A DNA stretch of 64,000 nucleotides, taken from contig JBAVIP010000037.1 of NCBI GenBank assembly GCA_049687015.1, positions 1 to 64,000 on the forward strand. Reading direction: 5' to 3'. Of the stretch, positions 17,626-26,833 are shown in pieces. The notes beneath the pieces are model-generated. The model ran no database searches. It was not told where the DNA came from and saw only the letters and a program-made list of their open reading frames with translations. Positions within the stretch are counted from its first letter, which is position 1; every line of letters begins with the position of its first letter. The DNA comes from Methylotenera_A sp049687015 (lineage in GTDB: Bacteria > Pseudomonadota > Gammaproteobacteria > Burkholderiales > Methylophilaceae). The position numbers were made by a program, and so were the translations under genes.

Positions 17626-18126
17626 TTATTGAATCACGAAAGAAGTGAAAAAGACACCTGAGACCTCTTGAGGCTTGGCACCCGCAGAAAAAGGTTTTTT
17701 CACCTCGGCGATGATCTCATCGCTCAGCTGCTGCTTGCCTTCCATGCTGGAAATGTCGGTCGCCGTCTTGCTGGTCAATAACATCAGCAAACGGTTACGC
17801 ACCGCAGGCATCTGCGTCTTTAACAGCTCTGCAGCTTCCGGGTTGGCAACCTGCATTGACAAATCCAACTGCAAAAACTTTTCATCAGGATCAGGCTGCA
17901 GGTTCACGGTAAATGTTTCCAGCGTAACAAAAACTGGCGCTTTTGCCGGCTCTTCGTGCTTGACCTCCTTTTTATGATCCGGCTTCTGATGCATAAAATA
18001 CCAGGCGGCTCCGCCACCTCCGCCAAGCAGCACAAGGGCTGCAGCAATTATGATGATTAATTTCTTTTTGGAGGATGCTGCCGGTGCTGCAGCTGCAGCC
18101 TCTTCTGATTTAGGATCTAATGCCAT
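17626..18126 (-). CDS. fliL: Flagellar basal body-associated protein FliL
   Basis: Single-pass inner-membrane protein that surrounds the stator and supports torque. 166 residues: a cytoplasmic Ala/Glu/Lys-rich start, one membrane segment (LIIIIAAALVLLGGGGGAAWYF), and the periplasmic FliL domain with FVTLETFTVNLQPD and FLQLDLSMQV. It is first of the fliLMNOPQR group; a 211-base gap separates it from fliK, where a promoter could lie. Confidence 0.95.
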   Translation of the reverse strand: MALDPKSEEAAAAAPAASSKKKLIIIIAAALVLLGGGGGAAWYFMHQKPDHKKEVKHEEPAKAPVFVTLETFTVNLQPDPDEKFLQLDLSMQVANPEAAELLKTQMPAVRNRLLMLLTSKTATDISSMEGKQQLSDEIIAEVKKPFSAGAKPQEVSGVFFTSFVIQ

Positions 18127-18337
18127 ATTTTTGCCTTTCCTTATTGGCTGGAGCCTGTGCCGCCTGTTAGGCAGTCATCGGCGTTACTGATGGCTCCATT
18201 ATGAAAAAAAATGGCCTGACAACAAGCATGGATAAGAAGGGGAAAAAGGCGTTAAATTAGAGTTTGCCTTTACAAAGCATTAATGATGCCTGCGAAAACT
18301 GAATTGACACGTACAAAACTATCATAAAATCAGACAG

Positions 18338-19654
18338 TTAGGCAAAAGTATCTACCAGCCCATTGGCTACGCGGGTTAAAGTTTTCGTGCTGGCAGCGTT
18401 TTCCTCATGTGAAATGGGGGCACTTTTATCGAGCCGTGAAGCGGCTCTGTTCTGCATAGCCTGCTGGAATTCCTGCTGCGCCTGTCCGCCGGAGCTTACA
18501 TTGGCCTGACCTAGCTGAATCCCGGATTCGCTCATTTTCTCACGCAAATTAGACATGCCGTCCTGCAAGGCTTGTCTCACCTCGGCGTTGTCCGAAATAA
18601 ATGTCGTATCTGCCTTATCATTCTGTACATTAATCACCACCTGCAAAGGGCCAAGCTCCGGGGGGTTCAGTGTCAGCGTTGCGGATTGCTCCCCCGCCCC
18701 CACCATCCACACCACCTTTTGGCTAATCGCCTGATCCCAACCCGCTTTTCCCGGATAAACATTGATGGTATTGGTACTTGCAGCCTGCACTGGCAAGCTG
18801 GCACTCATTTGCGTCAGCGTATGTGGGCTTGCAGGTATCGCAATGTTTTTTATTGCCATGTCCTTATTGCCCTCTTTAGCAGTATCCAGCATCGATTTTG
18901 CCGTCACGGATTCATCGATCGCTACCTGCTTGGTTGCCGACTGCATCACATCTGTCCAGCGGATTTGCTCTGGAACGGCCTTGGCATTTGTTGCCGATAG
19001 CACATCCTGAGCTTCATTCCGCGCTGCTGCAGCGGATTTATTTTGCGGCGCTGCACTTTCTGCGGTAATGATTGCTTGCGAAGCGGTGTTAGCAGCAGGC
19101 AAACCTGAGTTTTCCGATGCACTGGCCATGCGGGAATGCGTTGCTGGCGTTAACACAATCGGTGCCAATATCGGCGTTGTGGTAGCGATTACACCTGCAT
19201 CTGTCGGACTATTTGATGCTTCTCTATCATCAGCATCCTCAGCAGCCATTTGCGTTTTATTAGGAGTATCAATCGCTTGCACAATGGGCGCTGCGCTGGC
19301 ATTTTCCACAAACTCAATATGTTCACTCACACTGCTATCATTGTTTTTTTTATCATTGACGGCCACTACAAACTCGGCATAATCAGCCGCAAGTCGGCTC
19401 TTCTGCTCACCTTCATCGCCCTCTTGTGCATTTGAAATTTTTGGTGCTGGTTTTTGCTGAGCCAATTTTTGTTGAGCCAATTCTTGCCGAGCTGAATCTT
19501 TATGGGCTTTCGCCTGCTTATTCAGTAAAGCCTGAAACGATGTATTTGACTCCGGAGCTGCAGCGTTATCAGCACTCGCATTATTGTTGTTTGTCACGCC
19601 CATCGCCTTTTTTAACGCTGTTGTTTGTGCCATTTGTAATGTTAAATTTTGCAT
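18338..19654 (-). CDS. fliK: Flagellar hook-length control protein FliK
   Basis: Exported molecular ruler that measures hook length and switches export specificity. 438 residues: a long, low-complexity Ala/Ser/Gln-rich N-terminal part and the conserved C-terminal FliK domain (SATLTLNPPELGPLQVVINV, then SNLREKMSESGIQLGQANVSSG). I chose the ATG at 19654 because GGGG lies nine bases upstream; an in-frame TTG at 19669 is weaker. Located between fliJ and fliL. Confidence 0.93.
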   Translation of the reverse strand: MQNLTLQMAQTTALKKAMGVTNNNNASADNAAAPESNTSFQALLNKQAKAHKDSARQELAQQKLAQQKPAPKISNAQEGDEGEQKSRLAADYAEFVVAVNDKKNNDSSVSEHIEFVENASAAPIVQAIDTPNKTQMAAEDADDREASNSPTDAGVIATTTPILAPIVLTPATHSRMASASENSGLPAANTASQAIITAESAAPQNKSAAAARNEAQDVLSATNAKAVPEQIRWTDVMQSATKQVAIDESVTAKSMLDTAKEGNKDMAIKNIAIPASPHTLTQMSASLPVQAASTNTINVYPGKAGWDQAISQKVVWMVGAGEQSATLTLNPPELGPLQVVINVQNDKADTTFISDNAEVRQALQDGMSNLREKMSESGIQLGQANVSSGGQAQQEFQQAMQNRAASRLDKSAPISHEENAASTKTLTRVANGLVDTFA

Positions 19655-19722
19655 ATTGTCTAACCCCAAGAATTAACCGCTACTGATTTCAAAATACTTT
19701 GGCCATTCACCCTGTCAATCAT

Positions 19723-20172
19723 TTATAAATGTCTGGTCCTGCTGGTGCGCGTGGCAAATTCGTCCATCATCTTCTGATCCTTTTTTTGCTCGATTTTATG
19801 TGCACGCTTATCCGAGCGCTGCGAAAGCACCTCATAGGACAGTTTCTTACGCTGGCTTTCCTGCCACAATTCGCGCTGCACTTTTACTTGCTGCTTTGCA
19901 AAAGCCACCACTTCCTGCTGGCCCAGAACAGCCTGATCCAGCTTGGTAAAAAAATTCTGGAAATTCCGGTATGTTTCCGCACTCACGCCAGTTTCCAAAA
20001 GATGATTGAGGTTCTTGAGATAATCCTGCCGGTATTCACTTAGCATGCGCTGCTTGTTCTGCGCCTCTTCTGCCACCTTCATGGTATGCGCCAAAGCCTC
20101 CGCCGCCAGATCCACTTCCTTGGCGGCCATCTCCTTTAAGGTCTTCAATATACAGGCTGAATGTGCTGCCAT
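19723..20172 (-). CDS. fliJ: Flagellar export protein FliJ
   Basis: Coiled-coil stalk of the export apparatus, which links the FliI ATPase ring with the gate. 149 residues, predicted all-helical and rich in Lys, Glu and Gln (for example EEAQNKQRMLSEYRQDYL and QQVKVQRELWQESQRKKL), matching the FliJ size and pattern. Lies 43 bases after fliI. Confidence 0.92.
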   Translation of the reverse strand: MAAHSACILKTLKEMAAKEVDLAAEALAHTMKVAEEAQNKQRMLSEYRQDYLKNLNHLLETGVSAETYRNFQNFFTKLDQAVLGQQEVVAFAKQQVKVQRELWQESQRKKLSYEVLSQRSDKRAHKIEQKKDQKMMDEFATRTSRTRHL

Positions 20173-20215
20173 ATCGTCTCAATCTTTTTAATTTTTATGC
20201 GGTTTTAAGCTGGGC

Positions 20216-21649
20216 TTAGTTCTGTATCGTTTCATCAAGCACATGCGCCAGATGATGGATGCTCTCATTTATTTCTGCCCGTTCCGAAATATCCTGTTGC
20301 AGAAATGCGTTAATGCTTTCATGTTTAGCAATCGCCTGATCCAGCACAGCATCACTACCCGCTTCATAAGCCCCGACATTAATCAGATCTACACTGCGCA
20401 TATAGCGTGAATTCAGTTGTTTGAGCTTGCGCGCCAGTTTCTGGTGCTCTGTGCTGGTGATATTGTGCATGGCGCGGCTGATCGACTGCTCAATATCAAT
20501 CGCAGGATAATGGCCGCTCTCGGCCAGGCTGCGGTTGAGTACGATATGCCCGTCAAGAATGGCGCGCGCCGCATCGGCAATGGGATCCTGCTGGTCGTCG
20601 CCTTCGGTCAGCACGGTATAGAATGCGGTAATTGAGCCTTCACCCGGCTTGCCGTTACCCACGCGCTCTACCAGTGCCGGCAGCTTGGCAAACACGGAAG
20701 GCGGGTAACCCTTGGTAGCTGGCGGCTCGCCGATCGCCAGTGCAATCTCGCGTTGCGCCATGGCAAAGCGGGTCAATGAATCCATAATCAGCAGCACATT
20801 TTTACCCTGATTGCGGAAATTTTCTGCGATGGTGGTGGCATAGTTGGCGCCTTGCAAGCGCATCAATGCGGGCGCATCCGCGGGCGCTGCGACAACGACC
20901 GAACGTGCCAGTCCTTCAGGGCCTAGAATCTGTTCGATAAACTCTTTCACTTCACGGCCGCGTTCGCCAATGAGTCCTACTACGATCACATCGGCCGTGG
21001 TGTAACGTGCCATCATGCCAAGCAGCACACTCTTGCCCACGCCAGAGCCAGCGAACAAGCCCATTCGCTGGCCTCGTCCAACTGTCAGCATGCTGTTAAT
21101 CGCACGTACGCCCACATCCAGCACCTCTTCAATCGGCGCACGCATCAATGGATTCATCGGGCGGGCATTTAACGGTGCGCTATGCAAAGTTTCTATCTTG
21201 CCCAAATCATCCAGCGGATTGCCTGCACCATCCACCACGCGGCCAAGCAGTTCATTGCCTACCGGCAGATGGCGTGCAATATCGGTGACCCTTCTGCGCG
21301 GCGGCTGGCCAAAGCGCGGCTTGGGTAAAGCTTTGGCGACCTCCAGGGCAAATACCTTGGCTCCCGGAACTACGCCATCGACACTGCTTTGAGGCATTAA
21401 CAATAGAGTGTCGCCGTCGAAACCAACCACTTCAGCTTCTACCCTACTGCCCTCTGTCAAGGGCACGTAGCAGGCACTGCCTATGGGCAATTTAATTCCC
21501 ACGGCCTCCATCACCAGCCCGGTCAGCTTTGTAATGCGGCCAGCGATTTCTACAGGCTCGACAATGCGCAAAATTTCCTTGCAGTCACGCATCTGATCAT
21601 GCCAGCGCTGTTGATGCAGGTTTTGTGACGGCAGGTTTTGCTGGCTCAT
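20216..21649 (-). CDS. fliI: Flagellar export ATPase FliI
   Basis: Cytoplasmic ATPase of the flagellar type III system, related to F1-beta. 477 residues with Walker A GLFAGSGVGKSVLLG (about residue 180), Walker B region NVLLIMDSLTRFAMAQRE, the FliI/YscN segment GLIGERGREVKEFIE and GEPPATKGYPPSVFAKLP. The ATG at 21649 overlaps the fliH stop as ATGA, which fixes the start over an upstream in-frame TTG at 21661. Confidence 0.98.
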   Translation of the reverse strand: MSQQNLPSQNLHQQRWHDQMRDCKEILRIVEPVEIAGRITKLTGLVMEAVGIKLPIGSACYVPLTEGSRVEAEVVGFDGDTLLLMPQSSVDGVVPGAKVFALEVAKALPKPRFGQPPRRRVTDIARHLPVGNELLGRVVDGAGNPLDDLGKIETLHSAPLNARPMNPLMRAPIEEVLDVGVRAINSMLTVGRGQRMGLFAGSGVGKSVLLGMMARYTTADVIVVGLIGERGREVKEFIEQILGPEGLARSVVVAAPADAPALMRLQGANYATTIAENFRNQGKNVLLIMDSLTRFAMAQREIALAIGEPPATKGYPPSVFAKLPALVERVGNGKPGEGSITAFYTVLTEGDDQQDPIADAARAILDGHIVLNRSLAESGHYPAIDIEQSISRAMHNITSTEHQKLARKLKQLNSRYMRSVDLINVGAYEAGSDAVLDQAIAKHESINAFLQQDISERAEINESIHHLAHVLDETIQN

Positions 21650-22302
21650 GGCAACAACCAATCGTTATTTTGCGCCAAAGCTTCGCTGATTCTTTTCCAG
21701 CGGACTGCATTGGTGGAATCGATCTGATTGGCACCAGTTTCTACCAAACAACCACCACGCTCAATACTGCTGTCTTCCTGGATCTGCCAATGCTGGCTGG
21801 ATATTTCTTCAGCCAGATACTCACGCAACATCTGCGCATCTTCATGATGCACCAGAATTCTGGCTGGTTTCTGGACATAGGGAAGGTAATGAATCGCATC
21901 CATGACCACCGGCAACACCATCGCATGATCTACGTCCAGCTTGACTTTCAGCATGGCTTTTGCAATATCCAGCGCCAATGACAACACATCATCTGCAATC
22001 AGCTCATCTGATTTTTCAAGTGCTTCGCTAAAAGCTGCCATTAGTTTAAGAAAACTCTGCTTATCCTCATAAGCAGCCTCCCTCGCCTTTGCCATGCCGA
22101 CGGCAAATCCTTCCTGCATGCCTTTGGCGTAAGCCTCTTTGCGCACAGCATCCAGAATCTGCGAGACCGTTTCGGCGCTAGCAGCATTTTCTTTCTTTTT
22201 CGGTTTATTGCTGCCGATACCTTGGTCGCCTTCGGCAAACGATGACATCTGCCATCTTTCGTAGGCAGTTTGCTGTTCTTTGGGGGTAGCCAGATTAGCC
22301 AT
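21646..22302 (-). CDS. fliH: Flagellar assembly protein FliH
   Basis: Regulatory stator-like partner of FliI. 218 residues with a helical, charged N-terminal half (MQEGFAVGMAKAREAAYEDKQ, a GxxxG-like helix typical of FliH) and a C-terminal domain with VLSLALDIAKAMLKVKLDV and ERGGCLVETGANQIDST. The ATG at 22302 has AAGG upstream and follows the fliG stop by 11 bases; an earlier GTG is in frame. Confidence 0.93.
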   Translation of the reverse strand: MANLATPKEQQTAYERWQMSSFAEGDQGIGSNKPKKKENAASAETVSQILDAVRKEAYAKGMQEGFAVGMAKAREAAYEDKQSFLKLMAAFSEALEKSDELIADDVLSLALDIAKAMLKVKLDVDHAMVLPVVMDAIHYLPYVQKPARILVHHEDAQMLREYLAEEISSQHWQIQEDSSIERGGCLVETGANQIDSTNAVRWKRISEALAQNNDWLLP

Positions 22303-22313
22303 ATTGAGCACCT

Positions 22314-23312
22314 TTATACATATTGATCATCTCCACCTTTGCCAGCCAGCATGATCTGACCTTCATCCGCCAGTCTGCGAACGATTTGCAGGATTTGTTT
22401 CTGCTGCGCTTCCACTTCCGAAAGTTTGACCGGACCTTTTGCTTCCAGGTCTTCTTTCATCATTTCTGCGGCACGTGACGACATGTTCTTGAATATCTTG
22501 GCGCGTATTTCTTCGGTTGTGCCTTTAAGTGCAACAATCAGCGTTTCCGACTGCACTTCCTTCAGGATGACCTGGATCCCTTTGTCATCGATATCCATGA
22601 TGTTGTCGAATACAAACATCTGATCCATGATTTTCTGCGCCATCTCGTCATCGTAACTTTTCAGCCCTTCCATGACGCTGGCCTCGTTATCACCACTCAT
22701 GAAGTTCATGATATCAGCCGCCACCTTAATGCCGCCCATGGTCTGTTTCTTGATGTTCTCGTTGCCTGTGAGCAGCTTGCTCATCACGTCATTGAGTTCA
22801 CGCAGGGCAATGGGCTTAACGCCGTCCAGCGTCGCAATACGCAGCATCACATCCTGCCGCAACCGGTCGGTAAAATGACCAAGCACGGCCGAGGCCTGGT
22901 CTGGCTCCAGATGCACCAGAATAGTCGCGATAATCTGTGGGTGCTCGTTCTGGATAAACTCGGCAACAGTATGTGCATCCATCCACTTCAAGGTGTCGAT
23001 ACCGCTTGACTCAGGTGACTGCAGAATACGGTTAAGCAGGCCGGATGCCTTATCCTCGCCAAGCGCCTTATTCAATACCGAACGGATATACTCATCGGAA
23101 TCAACGGCAAAATCGCTGCTTTGTCCGGCTTCTGTCAAAAATTCCGTTACCACGGTTTCTACCTGCTCCCGGCCTACCGATTTCATCGTTGCCATAGCCT
23201 CGCCAAGCTTCTGCACTTCTTTCGGGCTGAGAAACTTCATCACTTCGGCAGCTTCATCTTCGCCCAGTGCAAGCATTAACACTGCACTTCTCATTACACC
23301 AGTGTCACTCAT
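22314..23312 (-). CDS. fliG: Flagellar motor switch protein FliG
   Basis: Rotor protein that contacts the stator and generates torque. 332 residues, the normal length. The N-terminal FliF-binding part has MLALGEDEAAEVMKFL, the middle domain EHPQIIATILVHLEPDQASAVL, and the C-terminal torque domain MFVFDNIMDIDDKGIQVILKEV with the charged helix. Starts 5 bases after the fliF stop. Confidence 0.98.
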   Translation of the reverse strand: MSDTGVMRSAVLMLALGEDEAAEVMKFLSPKEVQKLGEAMATMKSVGREQVETVVTEFLTEAGQSSDFAVDSDEYIRSVLNKALGEDKASGLLNRILQSPESSGIDTLKWMDAHTVAEFIQNEHPQIIATILVHLEPDQASAVLGHFTDRLRQDVMLRIATLDGVKPIALRELNDVMSKLLTGNENIKKQTMGGIKVAADIMNFMSGDNEASVMEGLKSYDDEMAQKIMDQMFVFDNIMDIDDKGIQVILKEVQSETLIVALKGTTEEIRAKIFKNMSSRAAEMMKEDLEAKGPVKLSEVEAQQKQILQIVRRLADEGQIMLAGKGGDDQYV

Positions 23313-23317
23313 TTTCT

Positions 23318-24961
23318 TTATCCGTTCCCGTTCGTCCAGTTAGCGACCACGTTCGCAACCATGCGTGGATTCTCTTTTGCCATTTGTTTGGCCGTGACCA
23401 GATTCTGATCAAATGCCGGAGCCGCCAGTTTAGCCTGCCCGCTGCTCAGATTCACGATGGCATCTTCACCATCTGGCGCATTCAGCGATTTTGGGGATGC
23501 AGTCATCAATTTATTCAGTATGGGTTTCAAGGCGCGGGAATAAAGCATGAACAACACCACAATCCCCACAATAAAACGCAAGGCGTCTTTGGCGTACTCA
23601 ATCGTTTCCGGATTCTTCCATAACGGCACTTCTGGCATGATTTCTGCCGGTTCACCGGCAAATGAACTGTTCACTACGGTCAATGAATCACCACGTTCTT
23701 TATTAAAGCCCATCGCCTGCATCGCCAAATCGTTGATCTGCTGCTTCTCGGCGACGGTCAATGGGCGATAGGTCACTTTGCCTTTTTTATCCACAACCGG
23801 CATGTTGTTCACCACCACTGCAACATTCAGGCGCTTGATGCCGCCCATTGCCTGCTGCACATAACGCACGGTCTTGTCTACCTCGTAATTGGTGGTTACA
23901 TTCTTTTGGCTATCTACCGGCACTGCCGCTGTAGCCGTACCCGCTGCTGCTTCTGTTCCAGCAGGCGCTGTGATTGGCGCGGTAGCGTTTGCGGGAGGCT
24001 GGTTCGACAAGGCTCCAGGCACGCCGCTAGCAGCACCGTTGCCATTGCTGCTCAGTGATTCATTGCTCTGCATGCTCCGCACAACCACATCTTCGGGTTT
24101 CTGATTCGGCTTGTAGGTTTCCGCGGCCTGCTCAAGACTTGAGAAATCGATTTCCGCACTCGCTTCCGCGCGTACGTTCTTGGCACCAACGATGGGTGTA
24201 ATGATAGATTCAACGCGCTTGGCAATGCTCTGCTGTATATCATCCACATACTTAAGCTGTGTCGGGTCCAGATTATTAGCACCCATTTTTTTGGAAGTGT
24301 CTGAAAGCAGGTTACCGTTCTGGTCCACCACCGTTACATTAGCTGCGGGCAAATCAGGCACGCTGCTGGCCACCAGATGCACCACAGCACCCACCTGCTG
24401 CGCATCCAGGCTGCGGCCTGCACGCAGATTCAACAACACGGAGGCAGTCGGTTTTTGCTGATCTCGTACAAAGACTGAGGCTTTAGGGATTGCAAGATGG
24501 ATTCTCGCCACTTCCACCGCACCGATTGACTGGATGCTGCGTTCCAGTTCACCTTCCAGCGCGCGCTGGAAATTGACCTGTTCCACAAATTGCGAAACGC
24601 CGAATTTCTGATTCTCTAAAATCTCAAACCCGATGTTGCCGCCTTTAGGCAGGCCGTCTGAGGCCAGTTTCAAACGCGCCTGATGCACCTGAGCAGCCGG
24701 GACAAGAATCGCGGTGCCGCTCTCGGAGAATTTAAAAGGCACATTCATCTTCTCTAGCGCCGCCACGATTGAGCCGCCATCTTTATCGGAATAGTTTGAG
24801 AACAACACGCGGTAATCCGGCTGCTGGCTCCATAGCCAGAACACCGCCATCACCGCAATCACGGCGGCTACGCCCGCCAATAATAGCAACTTGTTGCCCA
24901 TTTGAGAGACAGATCCCATCGTACCTCCACCAGTTAAGACCGCATCAGCTGTTGCCGCCAT
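23318..24961 (-). CDS. fliF: Flagellar MS-ring protein FliF
   Basis: Forms the MS ring in the inner membrane, the first structure assembled. 547 residues with two membrane segments (LLLLAGVAAVIAVMAVFWLW near residue 25; FIVGIVVLFMLYSRAL near 450). Ring-building motifs include YRVLFSNYSDKDGGSIVAAL, ALEGELERSIQSIGAVEVAR and PDLPAANVTVVDQNGNLLS. The C-terminus forms the FliG-binding tail. The ATG at 24961 has AAAGGA seven bases upstream; a TTG at 24988 is in frame. Confidence 0.98.
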   Translation of the reverse strand: MAATADAVLTGGGTMGSVSQMGNKLLLLAGVAAVIAVMAVFWLWSQQPDYRVLFSNYSDKDGGSIVAALEKMNVPFKFSESGTAILVPAAQVHQARLKLASDGLPKGGNIGFEILENQKFGVSQFVEQVNFQRALEGELERSIQSIGAVEVARIHLAIPKASVFVRDQQKPTASVLLNLRAGRSLDAQQVGAVVHLVASSVPDLPAANVTVVDQNGNLLSDTSKKMGANNLDPTQLKYVDDIQQSIAKRVESIITPIVGAKNVRAEASAEIDFSSLEQAAETYKPNQKPEDVVVRSMQSNESLSSNGNGAASGVPGALSNQPPANATAPITAPAGTEAAAGTATAAVPVDSQKNVTTNYEVDKTVRYVQQAMGGIKRLNVAVVVNNMPVVDKKGKVTYRPLTVAEKQQINDLAMQAMGFNKERGDSLTVVNSSFAGEPAEIMPEVPLWKNPETIEYAKDALRFIVGIVVLFMLYSRALKPILNKLMTASPKSLNAPDGEDAIVNLSSGQAKLAAPAFDQNLVTAKQMAKENPRMVANVVANWTNGNG

Positions 24962-25222
24962 CACAATTCCTTTATTTGCATCTGCCAATTACTTCAGGTT
25001 CAGGTTTTTTATTTCACCGACTACGCTTCAATAATTACCTGCCCGACCGATTAGATACCATTATGCCGATTGCCTGGATTTTCAAATTTAAGAATAGAGC
25101 AATTTTCATCGGCCTATTTGAGCGCTCGCGCTGGTCTTGAAGTGTTAAATTAGTCATCAGTGACAATTTGTTCTAATTAACAAACCAGCTATTAATGTTC
25201 TAAGAGGAAATGGAGGTAACCC

Positions 25223-25585
25223 ATGAAAGCAGGTGGAATTGATTCAAGCAGAATAGAATCTATGCTTGCACAGCTAAAAGCCGCGGCGCAGCGCCCGCAG
25301 AATGATGCTGTCGCTGGATTGGGCTCTTCTGCTGGCATCCAGAACACCCAAAGTGCCTCGAAGGTTAATTTTTCAGATGCACTGAAAGCGTCACTTGATC
25401 AGGTCAATCAGGTGCAGGTCAATGCCGAAACGTTGGGGAAAAATTTCGCCATGGGCGATGACAGCGTAAGCCTTTCTGACGTAATGATTGCCGGGCAAAA
25501 AGCCAACATCTCGTTTCAGGCAACGGTACAGGTGCGTAACAAGCTGGTATCTGCCTATCACGACATCATGAATATGCAGGTTTAG
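25223..25585 (+). CDS. fliE: Flagellar hook-basal body complex protein FliE
   Basis: Adapter that joins the MS ring to the rod and is exported first. 120 residues with the FliE C-terminal signature VSLSDVMIAGQKANISFQATVQVRNKL and DIMNMQV. It is read away from fliF across 261 bases, with GGAGGTAACCC before the ATG. This divergent fliE/fliF arrangement replaces the more usual fliEF co-directional order. Confidence 0.96.
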   Translation: MKAGGIDSSRIESMLAQLKAAAQRPQNDAVAGLGSSAGIQNTQSASKVNFSDALKASLDQVNQVQVNAETLGKNFAMGDDSVSLSDVMIAGQKANISFQATVQVRNKLVSAYHDIMNMQV

Positions 25586-25667
25586 CTAAAAATATGCCCT
25601 GAAAGGCGCATGGATATTGCCTGCCAGAGCATCTGATTATATGTTTTTTTATTGATCATTAAGATGT

Positions 25668-25746
25668 TGTAGGGCGTCAATAAGCGAAGCGCATTGCGCC
25701 GAAAGTAAGATTTTTCATGCGGCGGATTACGTAAACTAATCCGCGG
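25668..25746. repeat. Dispersed repeat-like element with two hairpins
   Basis: The stretch TAGGGCGTCAATAAGCGAAG leads into GCATTGCGCC, giving one imperfect hairpin (25673-25681 with 25693-25700). A second, perfect one follows: GCGGATTA at 25722-25729 with TAATCCGC at 25737-25744. This wording resembles extragenic repeats seen in many proteobacterial genomes. It lies after fliE and may act in transcript ending. Confidence 0.5.
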
Positions 25747-25792
25747 TCTGTTCCCTATTGTTATTTTTTCAGTTTACCGATAAATATCCATG

Positions 25793-26005
25793 CTACTTGC
25801 GGACAAAAAGCAGGATTACCCCAGCCACTATCGCTCCCACACCTACCCAGACGGGGATGTTTACCGTTTCCTTATCCTTGATTGACAATTCTATCGGCCC
25901 CAGTTTTGCCTGATGCGTTTCCTTGGTATAAGTGAAACTGCCATACGCCAACCCCAAGCCTCCTGCCACGATTAGTGCGATTGCTAACATTTTGACCGCG
26001 TTCAT
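25793..26005 (-). CDS. Small two-helix membrane protein, function unknown
   Basis: A 70-residue protein with two hydrophobic segments (AIALIVAGGLGLAYGSF and VGVGAIVAGVILLFV) flanking a soluble loop YTKETHQAKLGPIELSIKDKE. The loop motif (Y-T-K-E, then L-G-P) recurs in small uncharacterised proteobacterial membrane proteins, some annotated as DUF3185, but I cannot verify that. Its neighbours are an lmo0937-type membrane protein and a BON lipoprotein, both typical of envelope or osmotic stress sets. A strong ribosome site (CCGGAGAAAATGA) precedes the ATG. Confidence 0.75.
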   Translation of the reverse strand: MNAVKMLAIALIVAGGLGLAYGSFTYTKETHQAKLGPIELSIKDKETVNIPVWVGVGAIVAGVILLFVRK

Positions 26006-26124
26006 TTCATTTTCTCCGGTAGAGATATGCTTGATATTGGGAACGGGTAACCTGGCAATATAGAAACAGTGAACAACCGAACCGCTTTACCAAGCCGCCT
26101 CGCTTCATAAAAAATCAAGCGTCG

Positions 26125-26271
26125 TTACAGTCGTCGACCCTGAATTACACGCACCAATATCACCACAATCGCGATGACCAGAAGAATGTGAATAAGTCCA
26201 CCCATGGTATACGCTGAAACCAAACCAAGCGCCCAGAGGACAATCAAGATAATTGCAATAGTTTCAAGCAT
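26125..26271 (-). CDS. Lmo0937-family small membrane protein
   Basis: A 48-residue protein starting MLETIAIILIVLWALG, continuing LVSAYTMGGLIHILLVIAIV and ending VRVIQGRRL. It has two short membrane helices and the L-W-x-L-G and G-G-x-I-H motifs of the lmo0937 family. The function of that family is unknown; such genes often occur in stress-induced clusters. AGGAG lies upstream of the ATG. It sits between the two-helix protein and the BON lipoprotein, all in the same direction. Confidence 0.82.
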   Translation of the reverse strand: MLETIAIILIVLWALGLVSAYTMGGLIHILLVIAIVVILVRVIQGRRL

Positions 26272-26312
26272 TTTTTTCTCCTAAACATGACAAGCCGTTT
26301 TAGTGCTGATTG

Positions 26313-26624
26313 TTACTTAAGCCGCATGTCATTCTTGACGGATGTTACACCCTTAACGCTACGAGCTACTTCTACCGCCTTATTAATATCGGCTTCTGAA
26401 TTGACGAAGCCACTCAACTGAACCACACCCTTGAAGGTTTCGACGTATATTTCAGCAGATTTTAATGAAGCTTCATTGAGCACTGCCGCCTTTACCTTTG
26501 TCGTAATAACGGTATCGTCAACGTATTCCCCTGTACCAGATTGCTTGGACGTTGAGGCGCACCCCAGCACCGCGGCAAACATGACAGCAAGGATAATTGT
26601 GGAAATATATTTAAGTAGTTTCAT
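26313..26624 (-). CDS. BON-domain lipoprotein (OsmY-like)
   Basis: Probable periplasmic lipoprotein of 103 residues. The signal peptide MKLLKYISTIILAVMFAAVLG ends in the lipobox VLGC. One BON domain follows: DDTVITTKVKAAVLNEASLKS, then VETFKGVVQLSGFVNS and VKGVTSVKNDMRL. BON domains bind membranes in OsmY and related stress proteins. The ATG at 26624 has GGGGAG seven bases upstream; a longer frame to 26696 lacks signal-peptide logic. Confidence 0.88.
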   Translation of the reverse strand: MKLLKYISTIILAVMFAAVLGCASTSKQSGTGEYVDDTVITTKVKAAVLNEASLKSAEIYVETFKGVVQLSGFVNSEADINKAVEVARSVKGVTSVKNDMRLK

Positions 26625-26833
26625 AGCTGTACTCCCCATATCAATTAAAAAAGGTAATTGCAAGCTATTGAAGTTCTTAGCGATACTGCTCAACATGATC
26701 CTTAAACTTCGAGATCTTCGCTATGCCAGTTCACATTTGTGTAGTCAGCACGCTCAGCCACTAGAAACTCGAATGTTGCTGACTTGCCAAAAACGTTAGC
26801 TTAAGGCTAGCTTACCCCCCCGCTATCCCAGTC

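Noticed and set aside
18175..18201. Sigma-28-like site upstream of fliL on the minus strand
   Set aside because: The -10 reads GCCGATGA (7 of 8) with correct N11 spacing, but the -35 TAATGGAG matches only 4 of 8, so I do not call it a promoter.
25061..25120. GCCGATTG (plus) and GCCGATGA (minus) between fliF and fliE
   Set aside because: Neither has a recognisable -35 box at 11 bases, so both look like chance matches.
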